8,875 nt of DNA from an uncultured Brachyspira sp. (GCA_934725525.1 CAKVCG010000070.1:1-8875), one strand, 5' to 3'. Counted from the first letter of the stretch, positions 1 through 6,893 are shown. Made by a program: numbers and translations. Notes: generated by a model from the letters alone, not told the origin.

Positions 1-260
1 TCCTTTTCTTTATAGATTTTATATAATTCTCTCTCCGCTTTTTCTTCTAAAATAGATTCTTCAAAAATTAATGTATTTGAAGTCTTTATAATATTTTTTA
101 CTCTCTTAAATACAAGCAAAAGATTTGAAAATAATTCTTCATTTTTCTTTCTGAATTCGTCTATTGCCGAAATTTTCAAATAAGCGTCATATATATCGTC
201 AATTTCGGTTGAAAGAACTCCCGAAATAGAATCTTTAGAAAAATGCAAATCGTTTTCGAA
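1..260 (-). pseudogene. glyS: Glycyl-tRNA synthetase beta subunit, C-terminal fragment, truncated at its 5' side
   Basis: Reading the minus strand from 260 gives 86 open codons running off the left edge. They resemble the C-terminal anticodon-binding region of the GlyRS beta subunit: GVLSTEIDDIYDAYLKI at residues 14-30, then an FR-containing helix, then FKRVKNI at 51-57, and an acidic stretch with EKAERELY at 73-80. The RV-NI and AE--LY pattern is what I recognise from GlyS proteins, which charge tRNA-Gly together with the alpha subunit. The frame is preceded by an in-frame TGA (261-263). Nothing GlyS-like follows upstream in any frame, although the family is about 700 residues long and its N-terminus should lie here. 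The piece has no ATG and no ribosome binding site. I therefore call it a remnant, probably of a duplication or rearrangement. The alternative is an assembly break. Family identification is fairly secure; pseudogene status is inference. Confidence 0.62.
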
Positions 261-317
261 TCACTTTGTTTCGATACAAATAAAAATAATTTAAAAAATA
301 AAAAAAGGAGAATAAAA

Positions 318-371
318 ATAAAAATTGCTATTATCGGAGACTGCATGGCAAAAACTGTTATAAACAATTAA
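318..371 (+). pseudogene. Possible 5' remnant of a gene with a degenerate ATA start
   Basis: A strong Shine-Dalgarno sequence (AAAGGAG, 304-310) sits 7 nt before an ATA codon. That codon opens a 17-codon frame reading (M)KIAIIGDCMAKTVINN and ending at TAA (369-371). The b-strand-plus-glycine opening (KIAIIG) is typical of the first strand of a Rossmann-like or related enzyme. The IIG-(N/D)-C-x-A spacing is loosely like WcbI-type polysaccharide enzymes, but it is too short to assign. The simplest reading is a gene start whose ATG became ATA and whose body was lost at the same junction that cut glyS. Its end overlaps the stop of the convergent minus-strand gene. Chance cannot be excluded. Confidence 0.25.
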
Positions 372-1063
372 AATTCTGGCGGGAATTTCTTTACTCTATT
401 TATAAATAAAAATTCTATCAAACTTCGAGTGCGAGTGAGTAGAAAGTAAGACCATAATTCTATAGAGCTTTGTTCAGTCGTGCGATTTTTTATTTCGGCT
501 TCGGAGATTTTTATGACTTTCGTAATATTGGAACTTAAATTAATTTTCATTTCCGCTTGATAATATCCGTCAATTAAAGAAAATTTCGGAAGCATATCAT
601 GGACTATACAGTTTCTAATATTTTGAAGAGTTTTCGCCAAATTATATTCGTTGTTTGGAAGCATTTTATAATAGCCGACAATAGAAATTAAAATTCCGAT
701 ATTGCATTGAGCCAAATCCTCGACATTAGTAATTTTTTCGTAAGAAGGTTTTCCGTTTTTAGATTTCTTTACCGATATAAAACCGTCTTCGTTAATTTTC
801 TCTTCCAAAAGTATCATTAAAGATTGCTCGAACATACTACCCGCAAGAGTGCAACTCGCTTCAAAATAGCCGAGATAATAATTTTGATGAACTTGATAAA
901 GAAGTTTTATCATATGAGCCATTCTGTCGGTATTTATTTGTCCGACATGCATTCTCTTATATTGCAAGGCTTTTCTTCTGCATTCCGCTTCTTCCAAAAA
1001 TTCTTCGTTATATCTTTCTTTTAGAGTTAGTTTAGGTTGTTTTGTATTATTAGTATTTTTCAT
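368..1063 (-). CDS. Uncharacterised HEPN-like protein (R-x4-H motif), 231 aa
   Basis: I do not recognise a named family. The protein is mostly helical, soluble and basic at its N-terminus, without a signal peptide or membrane segment. Near residues 150-155 it has RNCIVH, an R-x4-H motif followed by D. This is the pattern of the HEPN nuclease fold and of DUF4145-like relatives. An earlier long helix (about 62-88) with conserved-looking Glu residues fits the first helix of such a bundle. HEPN proteins are often RNases in toxin-antitoxin or defence systems, but many are not, so an RNase role here is inference. An ATG at 1061-1063 with GGA upstream is preferred over an upstream in-frame TTG at 1079-1081, which would leave a leader of only about 8 nt after the predicted promoter. 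No antitoxin-like partner gene is adjacent. The gene is monocistronic and lies beside truncated gene fragments. Confidence 0.7.
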   Translation of the reverse strand: MKNTNNTKQPKLTLKERYNEEFLEEAECRRKALQYKRMHVGQINTDRMAHMIKLLYQVHQNYYLGYFEASCTLAGSMFEQSLMILLEEKINEDGFISVKKSKNGKPSYEKITNVEDLAQCNIGILISIVGYYKMLPNNEYNLAKTLQNIRNCIVHDMLPKFSLIDGYYQAEMKINLSSNITKVIKISEAEIKNRTTEQSSIELWSYFLLTRTRSLIEFLFINRVKKFPPEF

Positions 1064-1095
1064 TAAAAGTATTCCAAACAAAAATTATTGATTGC

Positions 1096-1123
1096 ATTTT
1101 ATAATAATTGTCAAATTTGACAA
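1096..1123 (-). promoter_or_regulatory. Promoter of the HEPN-like gene overlapped by a perfect 16-bp palindrome
   Basis: On the minus strand, a -35 TTGTCA (1118-1123) is separated by 16 nt from a -10 TAAAAT (1096-1101). This puts transcription start near 1089, about 26 nt before the ATG. The palindrome TTGTCAAATTTGACAA (1108-1123) is perfect, covers the -35 box and extends into the spacer, as an operator would. It has no loop and no U-run, so it is not a terminator. Which regulator binds is unknown; autoregulation or a MarR/Fur-type dimer are possibilities only. Confidence 0.5.
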
Positions 1124-1178
1124 GATTTATAAAATATAAATGAGATTTATATATAATAAAAAATAAACTTTTGAATAA

Positions 1179-3050
1179 TTAAATAATATAATCTTTCGCA
1201 ATGCTTCTCAATCTTCTATTTCCCAAAACATGAAAATGTCTCAATTTTCTTAAAGTTTCGCTCGAGAAGTTGGCAAGCGGAATATAAACTATTTCAATCG
1301 CGTAATTTTTTGCAATTTCTTTTAGAATATTTGAAGGCGGTTTTGGAGCTACATAACCTAAATATCTATCGACCGAATAAATTATTGTAGCGTATAATAA
1401 TAAATCGGCGTAATTTCTTACGATTCCTTCGCTTTTTAATTTATCATAATCTCTCCAAACATTATAAGGAGCTTGCGGAGGCATCAAAGAAGCGTAACCT
1501 CCGAAATAGCATTTTGAAATTCCAGGTCCGACAAGAATATTTCCAGGTTCGGTTGCGTATAATATTAAATCGCTGTCATCATGAGCTTCGCTATACCAAA
1601 CTATATTCCAATCGTAATCTTCGTCTCGCTCGTCATCGAATATAAGAACGATATGCCCGATATTTCCTTTTAATTTTGGAATTTCTTTAACATATATTTC
1701 GTTTTTATAATAATTTCTTATAGTCTCTCTCATGTCGATTCCGTCTTTAACGCTAACTCTGAAAGGCTCAATTTTCGCTTTATCTTCCGTAAGCATATTT
1801 TTTATTTTATCTCTCAAAATATTCATATGTTTTTCCATTGAAATATCTTCGGGAATATGCGAAAGTAAATTCGTTCTATTATTCCAAGCGTCTTCCCATT
1901 CTCCGTCATATTTTTCTTTCGGGCGAGTGGCGACTTTGATTTTCTTAAAAGAAGTTCGCCAAACATTATCGTATCTGTTCAATTTGATTTTTTTATCTTT
2001 CAAAAGTCCTTCCATTTTGTTTGTCGCGGGGTCTCTGTTTAATTTTATAGTCGGATAGTCTTCTTCGTTTTCTTCGCTATAATAAGGATAATATTCCATT
2101 CCCTGCATTATTTCCAAAGCGTAATCGTTATTTATCATACATTTTGAAGCGGTAAGCATATCTATATAATCGGGTAGAATATAATTTTCAAGCAAGCATA
2201 AATTCCTCAAATATTTCATCATATTTTTTTGCTGTAAAATCGAAATCGGCAGTTTGTATCTTAATTTTGCCTCTTTAAAAATCGTTTCGATTATATTAAT
2301 TTTATCGAAATTATCCAATTTGCCTTCTCTATAAAGTTCATACATATAAGTAGTAAACGGAAATTCTCCGAGCGCCTTATTTAAAGAATCTTTATGAACA
2401 TTATATATATTTATATTTTCTTTGTCCGTATTTTGATTATTTTGAAAATCGTTTATATCGTTTATTTTAGAATAATCGTTTTCTTTCATTATTTTTACTA
2501 TATTCTCCCAATGCGACATTCCGCCTACAAATAATATTCTTTTATAATTTTTGTAAAGCTCGTTTAATTTATAAGCCATGAAAATTTCCCGCTCTTTATC
2601 CGCGTCTGTTTTGAAGAAAGGATAATTAGATTTAACCTCTTTATAAAATTCTTCGAGTCCGATTTTGTTTAATAAATAATCGTCTGGCATCAAATAATGA
2701 GAGTTTGGATTAATAGAATTTATATCTTTATCAATCGGAAAAAACGGAATCTCTTCGTCAATCGCAAGTCGCACGGCTTCAATAATAGAATCGCATGAGT
2801 CTATCGGAATATAAATCGCTTCGTCTTCCGCTTCTCTTATTATCAAACTTATAAAAGGAAGTCGGCTAACCGCTTCTCTTAATGATTTATTAAAACTTTC
2901 GGGATGCTCAATCGCTATAGCGTCTGGTTTAAATTCTTCTACCGCTTCTCTAACCGCTAAAGAAAAATAAACTCTCGAATGAATAGAAGGAATCGCAAGA
3001 ATATTTTTATATCTTAAAATATTTGAATCTATATTTATTATTTTATTCAT
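1179..3050 (-). CDS. TraB/ChaN-like domain protein with a large uncharacterised C-terminal region, 623 aa
   Basis: The first ~190 residues resemble the TraB/PrgY/ChaN-like superfamily. They show a strand plus His (AIPSIHSR, 19-26), a helix, then KPDAIAIEHP (41-50) with an acidic residue after the strand, ERE--MA-KL (153-162), and a closing RILFVGGMSH (171-180). The family pattern is GxH after a hydrophobic strand preceded by ERD--MA. Members of this superfamily include metal-dependent hydrolase-like proteins and pheromone-shutdown proteins; no substrate can be read here. Residues ~200-330 are helical and charged. Residues ~380-623 form a compact-looking region with DGIDMRETIRN (436-446), a strand GHIVLIFDDE (465-474), GPGISKCYFGGY (508-519) and VYIPL near 588-592, which I cannot name. 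There is no signal peptide or membrane segment, so it is probably cytoplasmic. The ATG lies 11 nt after the stop of the upstream PBP gene and has only a weak AGAG site, so the two are probably co-transcribed and translationally coupled. Confidence 0.72.
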   Translation of the reverse strand: MNKIINIDSNILRYKNILAIPSIHSRVYFSLAVREAVEEFKPDAIAIEHPESFNKSLREAVSRLPFISLIIREAEDEAIYIPIDSCDSIIEAVRLAIDEEIPFFPIDKDINSINPNSHYLMPDDYLLNKIGLEEFYKEVKSNYPFFKTDADKEREIFMAYKLNELYKNYKRILFVGGMSHWENIVKIMKENDYSKINDINDFQNNQNTDKENINIYNVHKDSLNKALGEFPFTTYMYELYREGKLDNFDKINIIETIFKEAKLRYKLPISILQQKNMMKYLRNLCLLENYILPDYIDMLTASKCMINNDYALEIMQGMEYYPYYSEENEEDYPTIKLNRDPATNKMEGLLKDKKIKLNRYDNVWRTSFKKIKVATRPKEKYDGEWEDAWNNRTNLLSHIPEDISMEKHMNILRDKIKNMLTEDKAKIEPFRVSVKDGIDMRETIRNYYKNEIYVKEIPKLKGNIGHIVLIFDDERDEDYDWNIVWYSEAHDDSDLILYATEPGNILVGPGISKCYFGGYASLMPPQAPYNVWRDYDKLKSEGIVRNYADLLLYATIIYSVDRYLGYVAPKPPSNILKEIAKNYAIEIVYIPLANFSSETLRKLRHFHVLGNRRLRSIAKDYII

Positions 3051-3061
3051 TTTATACTCTA

Positions 3062-5452
3062 TTAATAATCAAGAAAAGAATCAATTATGCTGTCAAGTTC
3101 GCTCGAATCCTGCAAATGATTCGCGCATACATTACAAATTTCGTTTGGAATTTTATCTCTAATAAATAGTTCCGATTTTAAGGAATAACATGAAGGACTT
3201 GGCAATTTTCCGCTTATAGAACATATTTCCACATTCGCTATATCCGTTGGTTTTTTATACCAAGTGGGTTTTACGGTTTTAAGCGACTCAACCATATATT
3301 TTCCCCAAATTGGAGCGGCGACTCTTCCTCCTACTTGATTATTTCCGAGAGAATATTTGAAAGAATCAAAACCAATCCATATTCCAGTGGCAAGCTCTGG
3401 AGTATAACCCACAAACCAAGCGTCTTTCCAATCGTTTGAAGTTCCAGTTTTTCCCGCTCCCATTCTTGTAAATTTCGCCTCATACATCGCGCTTGTCGCA
3501 GTTCCGCCTCTCAATACTCCCGACAAAATATCGCTTATCAAATAGGCAACCTCTCTGCTCATAACCTGTTTTGCGCCGCCTTTCTCCTCGATTTCTTTTT
3601 TCAATTCTTCTTCAAAATTATCTATCACTACATCGTTTCTATCGGTCACATATCTTATCAAAATCGGCTCTACTTCTTTGCCTTCATTCGCTATCGTGGC
3701 AAATCCCGTAGTTAATTCGAGAGGAGTAAATAATCCCGTTCCGAGAGAGAGAGTCAAATCGGCGTTAAACATTCTTTTTGATTTTCTTTCATCATTATCC
3801 GCTTTAAATATCGGCTCCATATATTTTATTGCGTTCGTCACTCCGACATAATTCAAAACATTTATAGTCGCTATATTGAGCGAAACCGACAAAGCGTATC
3901 TTAAACTCACATCTCCCTTAAAGTTTTCCGAATAATTTTTTGGTATCCATGAATTTCCGTCATCGAATACGAAACCTATCGGCGCATCGCTTACTATCGT
4001 GGAAGGGCTATAATTTGTAATATCCATAGACGCCGCATAAACGAAAGGTTTGAACGCGCTTCCCGCCTGCCTTCTCGCTTGAGTTACTCTGTTTAATTGA
4101 TTTCTTGGAGTAAAACCAGAACCTCCAACCATCGACACTATATAACCGTTTCTTGGGTCTATCGAAACCAAAGCGCCTTCTATCTGCCTTGAAAGTTCCG
4201 CTTCGTCAGCTTTCATAACTTCCATCATTATATCGTTCACTTCTTCCATGCCGAAGATATCGGATATCAAAGCCAAAGGACTCGAAACATTTTTATTTAA
4301 AGAATCTCTAACGGCTATATTGAATTTATTATAAGTCAAATCTTCTGGAAGCTCGAACATTAAAGACAATATTTCAAGTTTATTCAAAAGATTTCTATCG
4401 TAAACGGAACTTATATCCAAAGAACCGCCTTCGTATCTTATATTATAATTTCTTAAAGCTTCCGTTAATAATCTTTGAGCCGCTTCCTGTTTTTCAATGT
4501 CTATAGTCGTATATATTTTTAATCCGTCTTCTTTTAAGGTTTTTTCATCGTATTTTTCCACAAGCATTCTTCTCACATATTCCGTCACATAAGGCGCTCT
4601 GTCCATAGACGCGCTATAGGCGGTAGTCCCTCTTCTTCCGATTTTTCCCGTGTATGATTCCCAAAATTCTTTATATGCAATATCTCTTTCGGCGGATGTT
4701 ATAAATTTCATGTCGTTCATTCTTTTAAGGACGACTTTATGCCTTTGCATCGATATATTCGGATTATTAATCGGAGAGTAAGCGTTTGGAGATGGGGGAA
4801 GTGTCGCAAGCATAGCGCACTCGGCTAAATTCAAATCTTGAACATCTTTATTAAAATAAAATCTGCTCGCCGCCTGCACTCCGTAAACCGAATGCCCGAA
4901 AAATATTTGATTGAAATATAAAGTGACGATTTCTTCTTTAGTCAATCTTTTTTCTATCTGAAAAGTAACCCAAATCTCTCTTAATTTTCTCGTTATAGTT
5001 CTTTCTCTCGATTTCAAAACTATTCCTCTCGCCACTTGCTGAGTGAGCGTGCTTGCTCCACGCGGTCTTCTTCCAAGCAGCATATTTCCTATAGTTCCTC
5101 TGAATATTCCGATAATATCTATTCCGTCATGATGCATAAAATTATTGTCTTCCATAGAAATTATGGCTTCTATCAAATGTTCGGGCAAATCTTTATATTC
5201 CACCAAAGCTCGTTGTTCGGTAAAGAATTCCGAAATTACTTCGCCTTTTATATCGTAAATTTTTGTGGGAATTGTAGGCTTATATAATTCTATAGCCTGT
5301 ATATCGGGCTGAATTATAATATCCGCGATAAGACATGAAAATATTATTGTGGATATCAAAAATATTATTCCAATCGTTATTATATAAAATTTTTTGAATT
5401 GACTTATATTTATGTCTTTATATTTTTTTTGTATATTTTTTAAAAACTTCAA
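3062..5452 (-). CDS. Class A penicillin-binding protein (PBP1A type), bifunctional transglycosylase/transpeptidase, 796 aa
   Basis: This enzyme polymerises lipid II into glycan strands and crosslinks peptides at the outer face of the inner membrane. Residues 22-47 form a single membrane anchor after a Lys-rich cytoplasmic start. The GT51 domain follows, with catalytic Glu in MEDNNF (E101) and GASTLTQQ (132-139). A linker/insert spans roughly 310-420. The transpeptidase domain has SAFK (465-468, nucleophile Ser465), SLN (524-526) and KTGT (668-671). The tail carries four Cys (about 744, 755, 773, 776) in the IC-SG-LPSPSC and CNVC pattern common at PBP1A ends. Length is normal. A longer frame reaches TTG at 5510-5512, but that codon lies inside the -35 box of a good promoter. 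TTG at 5450-5452, with AGGA 8 nt upstream, is the likely start. It is the first gene of an operon with the TraB-like gene. Function is secure; the exact start is inference. Confidence 0.95.
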   Translation of the reverse strand: MKFLKNIQKKYKDINISQFKKFYIITIGIIFLISTIIFSCLIADIIIQPDIQAIELYKPTIPTKIYDIKGEVISEFFTEQRALVEYKDLPEHLIEAIISMEDNNFMHHDGIDIIGIFRGTIGNMLLGRRPRGASTLTQQVARGIVLKSRERTITRKLREIWVTFQIEKRLTKEEIVTLYFNQIFFGHSVYGVQAASRFYFNKDVQDLNLAECAMLATLPPSPNAYSPINNPNISMQRHKVVLKRMNDMKFITSAERDIAYKEFWESYTGKIGRRGTTAYSASMDRAPYVTEYVRRMLVEKYDEKTLKEDGLKIYTTIDIEKQEAAQRLLTEALRNYNIRYEGGSLDISSVYDRNLLNKLEILSLMFELPEDLTYNKFNIAVRDSLNKNVSSPLALISDIFGMEEVNDIMMEVMKADEAELSRQIEGALVSIDPRNGYIVSMVGGSGFTPRNQLNRVTQARRQAGSAFKPFVYAASMDITNYSPSTIVSDAPIGFVFDDGNSWIPKNYSENFKGDVSLRYALSVSLNIATINVLNYVGVTNAIKYMEPIFKADNDERKSKRMFNADLTLSLGTGLFTPLELTTGFATIANEGKEVEPILIRYVTDRNDVVIDNFEEELKKEIEEKGGAKQVMSREVAYLISDILSGVLRGGTATSAMYEAKFTRMGAGKTGTSNDWKDAWFVGYTPELATGIWIGFDSFKYSLGNNQVGGRVAAPIWGKYMVESLKTVKPTWYKKPTDIANVEICSISGKLPSPSCYSLKSELFIRDKIPNEICNVCANHLQDSSELDSIIDSFLDY

Positions 5453-5460
5453 TTTACTAT

Positions 5461-5512
5461 TCCTAATTATTTTTATTTTATTTATTATAAATAAATTATT
5501 CCAATTAATCAA
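5461..5512 (-). promoter_or_regulatory. Promoter and ribosome binding site of the PBP operon
   Basis: On the minus strand, TTGATT (5507-5512), a 17-nt spacer and a perfect TATAAT (5484-5489) make a sigma-70-type promoter with start near 5477. AGGA at 5461-5464 is the Shine-Dalgarno site for TTG 5450-5452, with 8 nt spacing. The arrangement rules out translation from the upstream TTG at 5510-5512, which is part of the -35 element. Confidence 0.65.
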
Positions 5513-5534
5513 TATTTAAGATATATAAAATTAA

Positions 5535-5568
5535 CCCTATAAAACTATCGGGTGATAATTTTATAGGG
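5535..5568 (-). terminator. Intrinsic terminator downstream of the META lipoprotein gene
   Basis: The arms CCCTATAAAA (5535-5544) and TTTTATAGGG (5559-5568) pair perfectly. They are extended inward by TATC/GATA around a GGGT loop, with one mismatched pair between. On the minus strand the stem is followed by TTAATTTTATAT, a loose U-rich tail. It lies about 100 nt after the META gene stop and just before the PBP promoter, so it insulates the PBP operon from readthrough. Confidence 0.65.
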
Positions 5569-5609
5569 CTTTAAAAAGTAATGGGTTTGTATATATATCT
5601 TTTAAGAGC

Positions 5610-5629
5610 GCGACAATTTTCTTTGTCGC
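5610..5629. other. Small hairpin, GCGACAA arms
   Basis: A perfect 7-bp inverted repeat, GCGACAA (5610-5616) and TTGTCGC (5623-5629), encloses a 6-nt loop. It lies 38 nt after the META gene stop on the minus strand. No U-run follows on that strand, so it may be a first, weak stop, a 3'-end RNA-stability hairpin, or part of a tandem terminator with the larger stem at 5535-5568. Confidence 0.4.
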
Positions 5630-5666
5630 TATATATAAAACATTATTAAACGCAAAAGGTAAAAAA

Positions 5667-6476
5667 TTATTCTACCAAATCGAATAATAATATTTGATTA
5701 TCCGCAGTTTTTATGCATAAATTATAATTATCGAACGATATATATTTAGCCGAATTCAAAAGATTCATATATTCGTCTTCCGCTTTCATATCTTCTTCGG
5801 GTCCCGCCATTAAAGTGGAAATTCCATGTTCTCCTATCGTTATTTCGTTATTTTTTAATTCAAACGGTATATTATAAATATTAACTCCCGAATTTCCCAC
5901 AAAAGAGCCGTTTTCTATAGATAAAGTTATTTCCGTTTTTTCTGGAATATTCGGCATATTCGACAATCTGAATTTTTTTCCGTTTAACTCGTTAATATCG
6001 ATAATATTTTCTCTAAATTTTAATTCCGTAAAATCGGAGGTTAATATTATCAAATTGTTATCTTTCAAAAACATATGTTTAGTATTTTCCAAATATCGGA
6101 CAAAATTATTTTCCGCGTCCATTATGTCTCTCGGTCCCGACATTCTCGTTCTGGCGATTCTGTCAAATTTTACTTCGTCTCCATTTTTGCTATAAGAAGT
6201 TCTGTAAGTATTTACTCCCGCGAAACCGAATACTTGATTGCCCTCGTCATAGAAAGAAATGCTGATATTGTAGTCTGCAAACATATTGTAAAGAGTAAAA
6301 GATTTTCCTTTTAATTCGCTTTCGTTCAAATCGGATATTGTTAAACCTTCCTCTTTCAAACTTAATTCTCTGCTCGATTTTGAATTTTCATTCGAGCAGG
6401 AAACTATTAGCGTAAGCGAAATACATATAATGTTTTTTATTATTTTTTTTGTCTTCAAAATTTTTTGTTTTATCAT
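5667..6476 (-). CDS. Lipoprotein with two tandem META (HslJ-like) domains, 269 aa
   Basis: The N-terminus is a lipoprotein signal: a Lys-rich start, a hydrophobic run, and the lipobox IVSC with lipidated Cys27. The mature protein should be anchored to a membrane facing the periplasm or the surface. Two META domains follow, each with the hallmark pair GVN-Y and M-GP---M-AE. These are at 87-91 and 112-122 in the first repeat, and 197-201 and 223-233 in the second. META domains occur in E. coli HslJ and in Leishmania META1 and are linked to stress or envelope functions; the biochemical role is unknown. A single META domain is about 100-110 residues, so this is a full internal duplication. ATG 6474-6476 has AAGGA just upstream. 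The gene is monocistronic, with its own promoter and terminators. Domain call is strong; function is open. Confidence 0.88.
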   Translation of the reverse strand: MIKQKILKTKKIIKNIICISLTLIVSCSNENSKSSRELSLKEEGLTISDLNESELKGKSFTLYNMFADYNISISFYDEGNQVFGFAGVNTYRTSYSKNGDEVKFDRIARTRMSGPRDIMDAENNFVRYLENTKHMFLKDNNLIILTSDFTELKFRENIIDINELNGKKFRLSNMPNIPEKTEITLSIENGSFVGNSGVNIYNIPFELKNNEITIGEHGISTLMAGPEEDMKAEDEYMNLLNSAKYISFDNYNLCIKTADNQILLFDLVE

Positions 6477-6519
6477 TTTTTATCCTTTTTTATTTTTTAA
6501 ATTAATTTTTTGTGGACGA

Positions 6520-6548
6520 AGTATAATATAAAAAATAAAATTTGTCAA
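6520..6548 (-). promoter_or_regulatory. Near-consensus promoter of the META lipoprotein gene
   Basis: On the minus strand, a consensus TTGACA (6543-6548), a 17-nt spacer and TATACT (6520-6525) match a strong sigma-70-type promoter. The predicted start is about 35-40 nt before the ATG. No operator-like repeat is visible in it, so expression may be constitutive and high. Confidence 0.75.
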
Positions 6549-6572
6549 AGAAAATAATGACGCTAATTGTTT

Positions 6573-6644
6573 GTCATTGCAAGTGAAATGAAGCAATCTA
6601 CACAAAAGAGATTACTTCGGCTATAAAATAGCCTTCGCAATAAC
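6573..6644. repeat. Decayed REP-like palindromic element with three nested stems
   Basis: The outer arms GTCATTGC (6573-6580) and GCAATAAC (6637-6644) pair with one mismatch. Inside are two side stems: GAAGCAATCT (6590-6599) with AGATTACTTC (6609-6618), one mismatch, and GGCTAT (6619-6624) with ATAGCC (6628-6633). The words GTCATTGC-A--GAA--GAAGCAATC and CTTCG-C---TTCGCAATGAC are those of a dispersed palindromic repeat I know from several unrelated bacterial genomes. The changes seen here (one per arm) suggest an old, drifting copy. There is no ORF in it. Confidence 0.6.
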
Positions 6645-6646
6645 TA

Positions 6647-6835
6647 TTAAATAAAAAAGACACCGTAAATTAAATACGATGACTTAAAAAATTCTTCTAA
6701 AAATCTAATTCGATAAGTTATTTCTTCATTTGAGCTGCAACTAATTGAAAATAATAATATAAGCGATAATAATGTGATTAAAAATATTTTGAAACGATTA
6801 AGATATAATTTTAGGAATTGAATTGAATAACGAAT
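6647..6835 (-). pseudogene. Relic of a second lipoprotein gene (signal peptide only)
   Basis: On the minus strand, a frame open from 6835 to TAA at 6647-6649 reads KIFLITLLSLILLFSISCSS followed by NEE. This is a textbook lipoprotein signal peptide: basic residue, long hydrophobic core, and a spirochaete-style relaxed lipobox SISC, with Cys at 6737-6739, then Ser/Asn/acidic residues. After NEE only about 25 further codons follow, and they run through a terminator hairpin. No ATG, GTG or TTG starts the frame. The neighbour is also a lipoprotein, so this may be the stub of a paralogue, but no META sequence remains to prove it. A one-base shift could join it to an ATG at 6849-6851, though that ATG lacks a ribosome binding site. 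Confidence 0.5.
6653..6683 (-). terminator. Intrinsic terminator for minus-strand transcripts
   Basis: On the minus strand, GTCATCGTA (6675-6683) pairs with TACGGTGTC (6659-6667) across a 7-nt loop, with one mismatch and one G-U pair. It is directly followed by TTTTTT-A-TTT. This is a standard rho-independent terminator. It would end transcripts of the macro-like gene (stop at 6894) and of the lipoprotein relic, keeping them out of the META gene. Confidence 0.65.
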
Positions 6836-6893
6836 TTACAGTTGTTTTCATTTTTTTATTTTTTGTCAAGCGTTTTATATTAATTATTTATTT

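Noticed and set aside
176..367. Open frame of 63 codons on the minus strand with a hydrophobic, Phe/Leu/Ile-rich product.
   Set aside because: It needs a TTG start without a ribosome site, its composition is that of translated A/T runs, and its 3' half overlaps the GlyS-like frame, which has real family similarity.
824..1024. Plus-strand open frame opposite the HEPN-like gene.
   Set aside because: It is antisense to a convincing coding region, has no ribosome site, and its product resembles nothing.
1108..1123. The palindrome as a terminator for the TraB-like gene.
   Set aside because: It has no loop, few G-C pairs and no U-run, and it coincides with a plausible -35 box of the next gene.
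6798..6851. Minus-strand 17-codon frame from ATG 6849-6851, preceded 12 nt upstream by TTGACA (6864-6869).
   Set aside because: It has no ribosome site and no -10 at the right distance. It is mentioned only as a possible shifted start of the lipoprotein relic.
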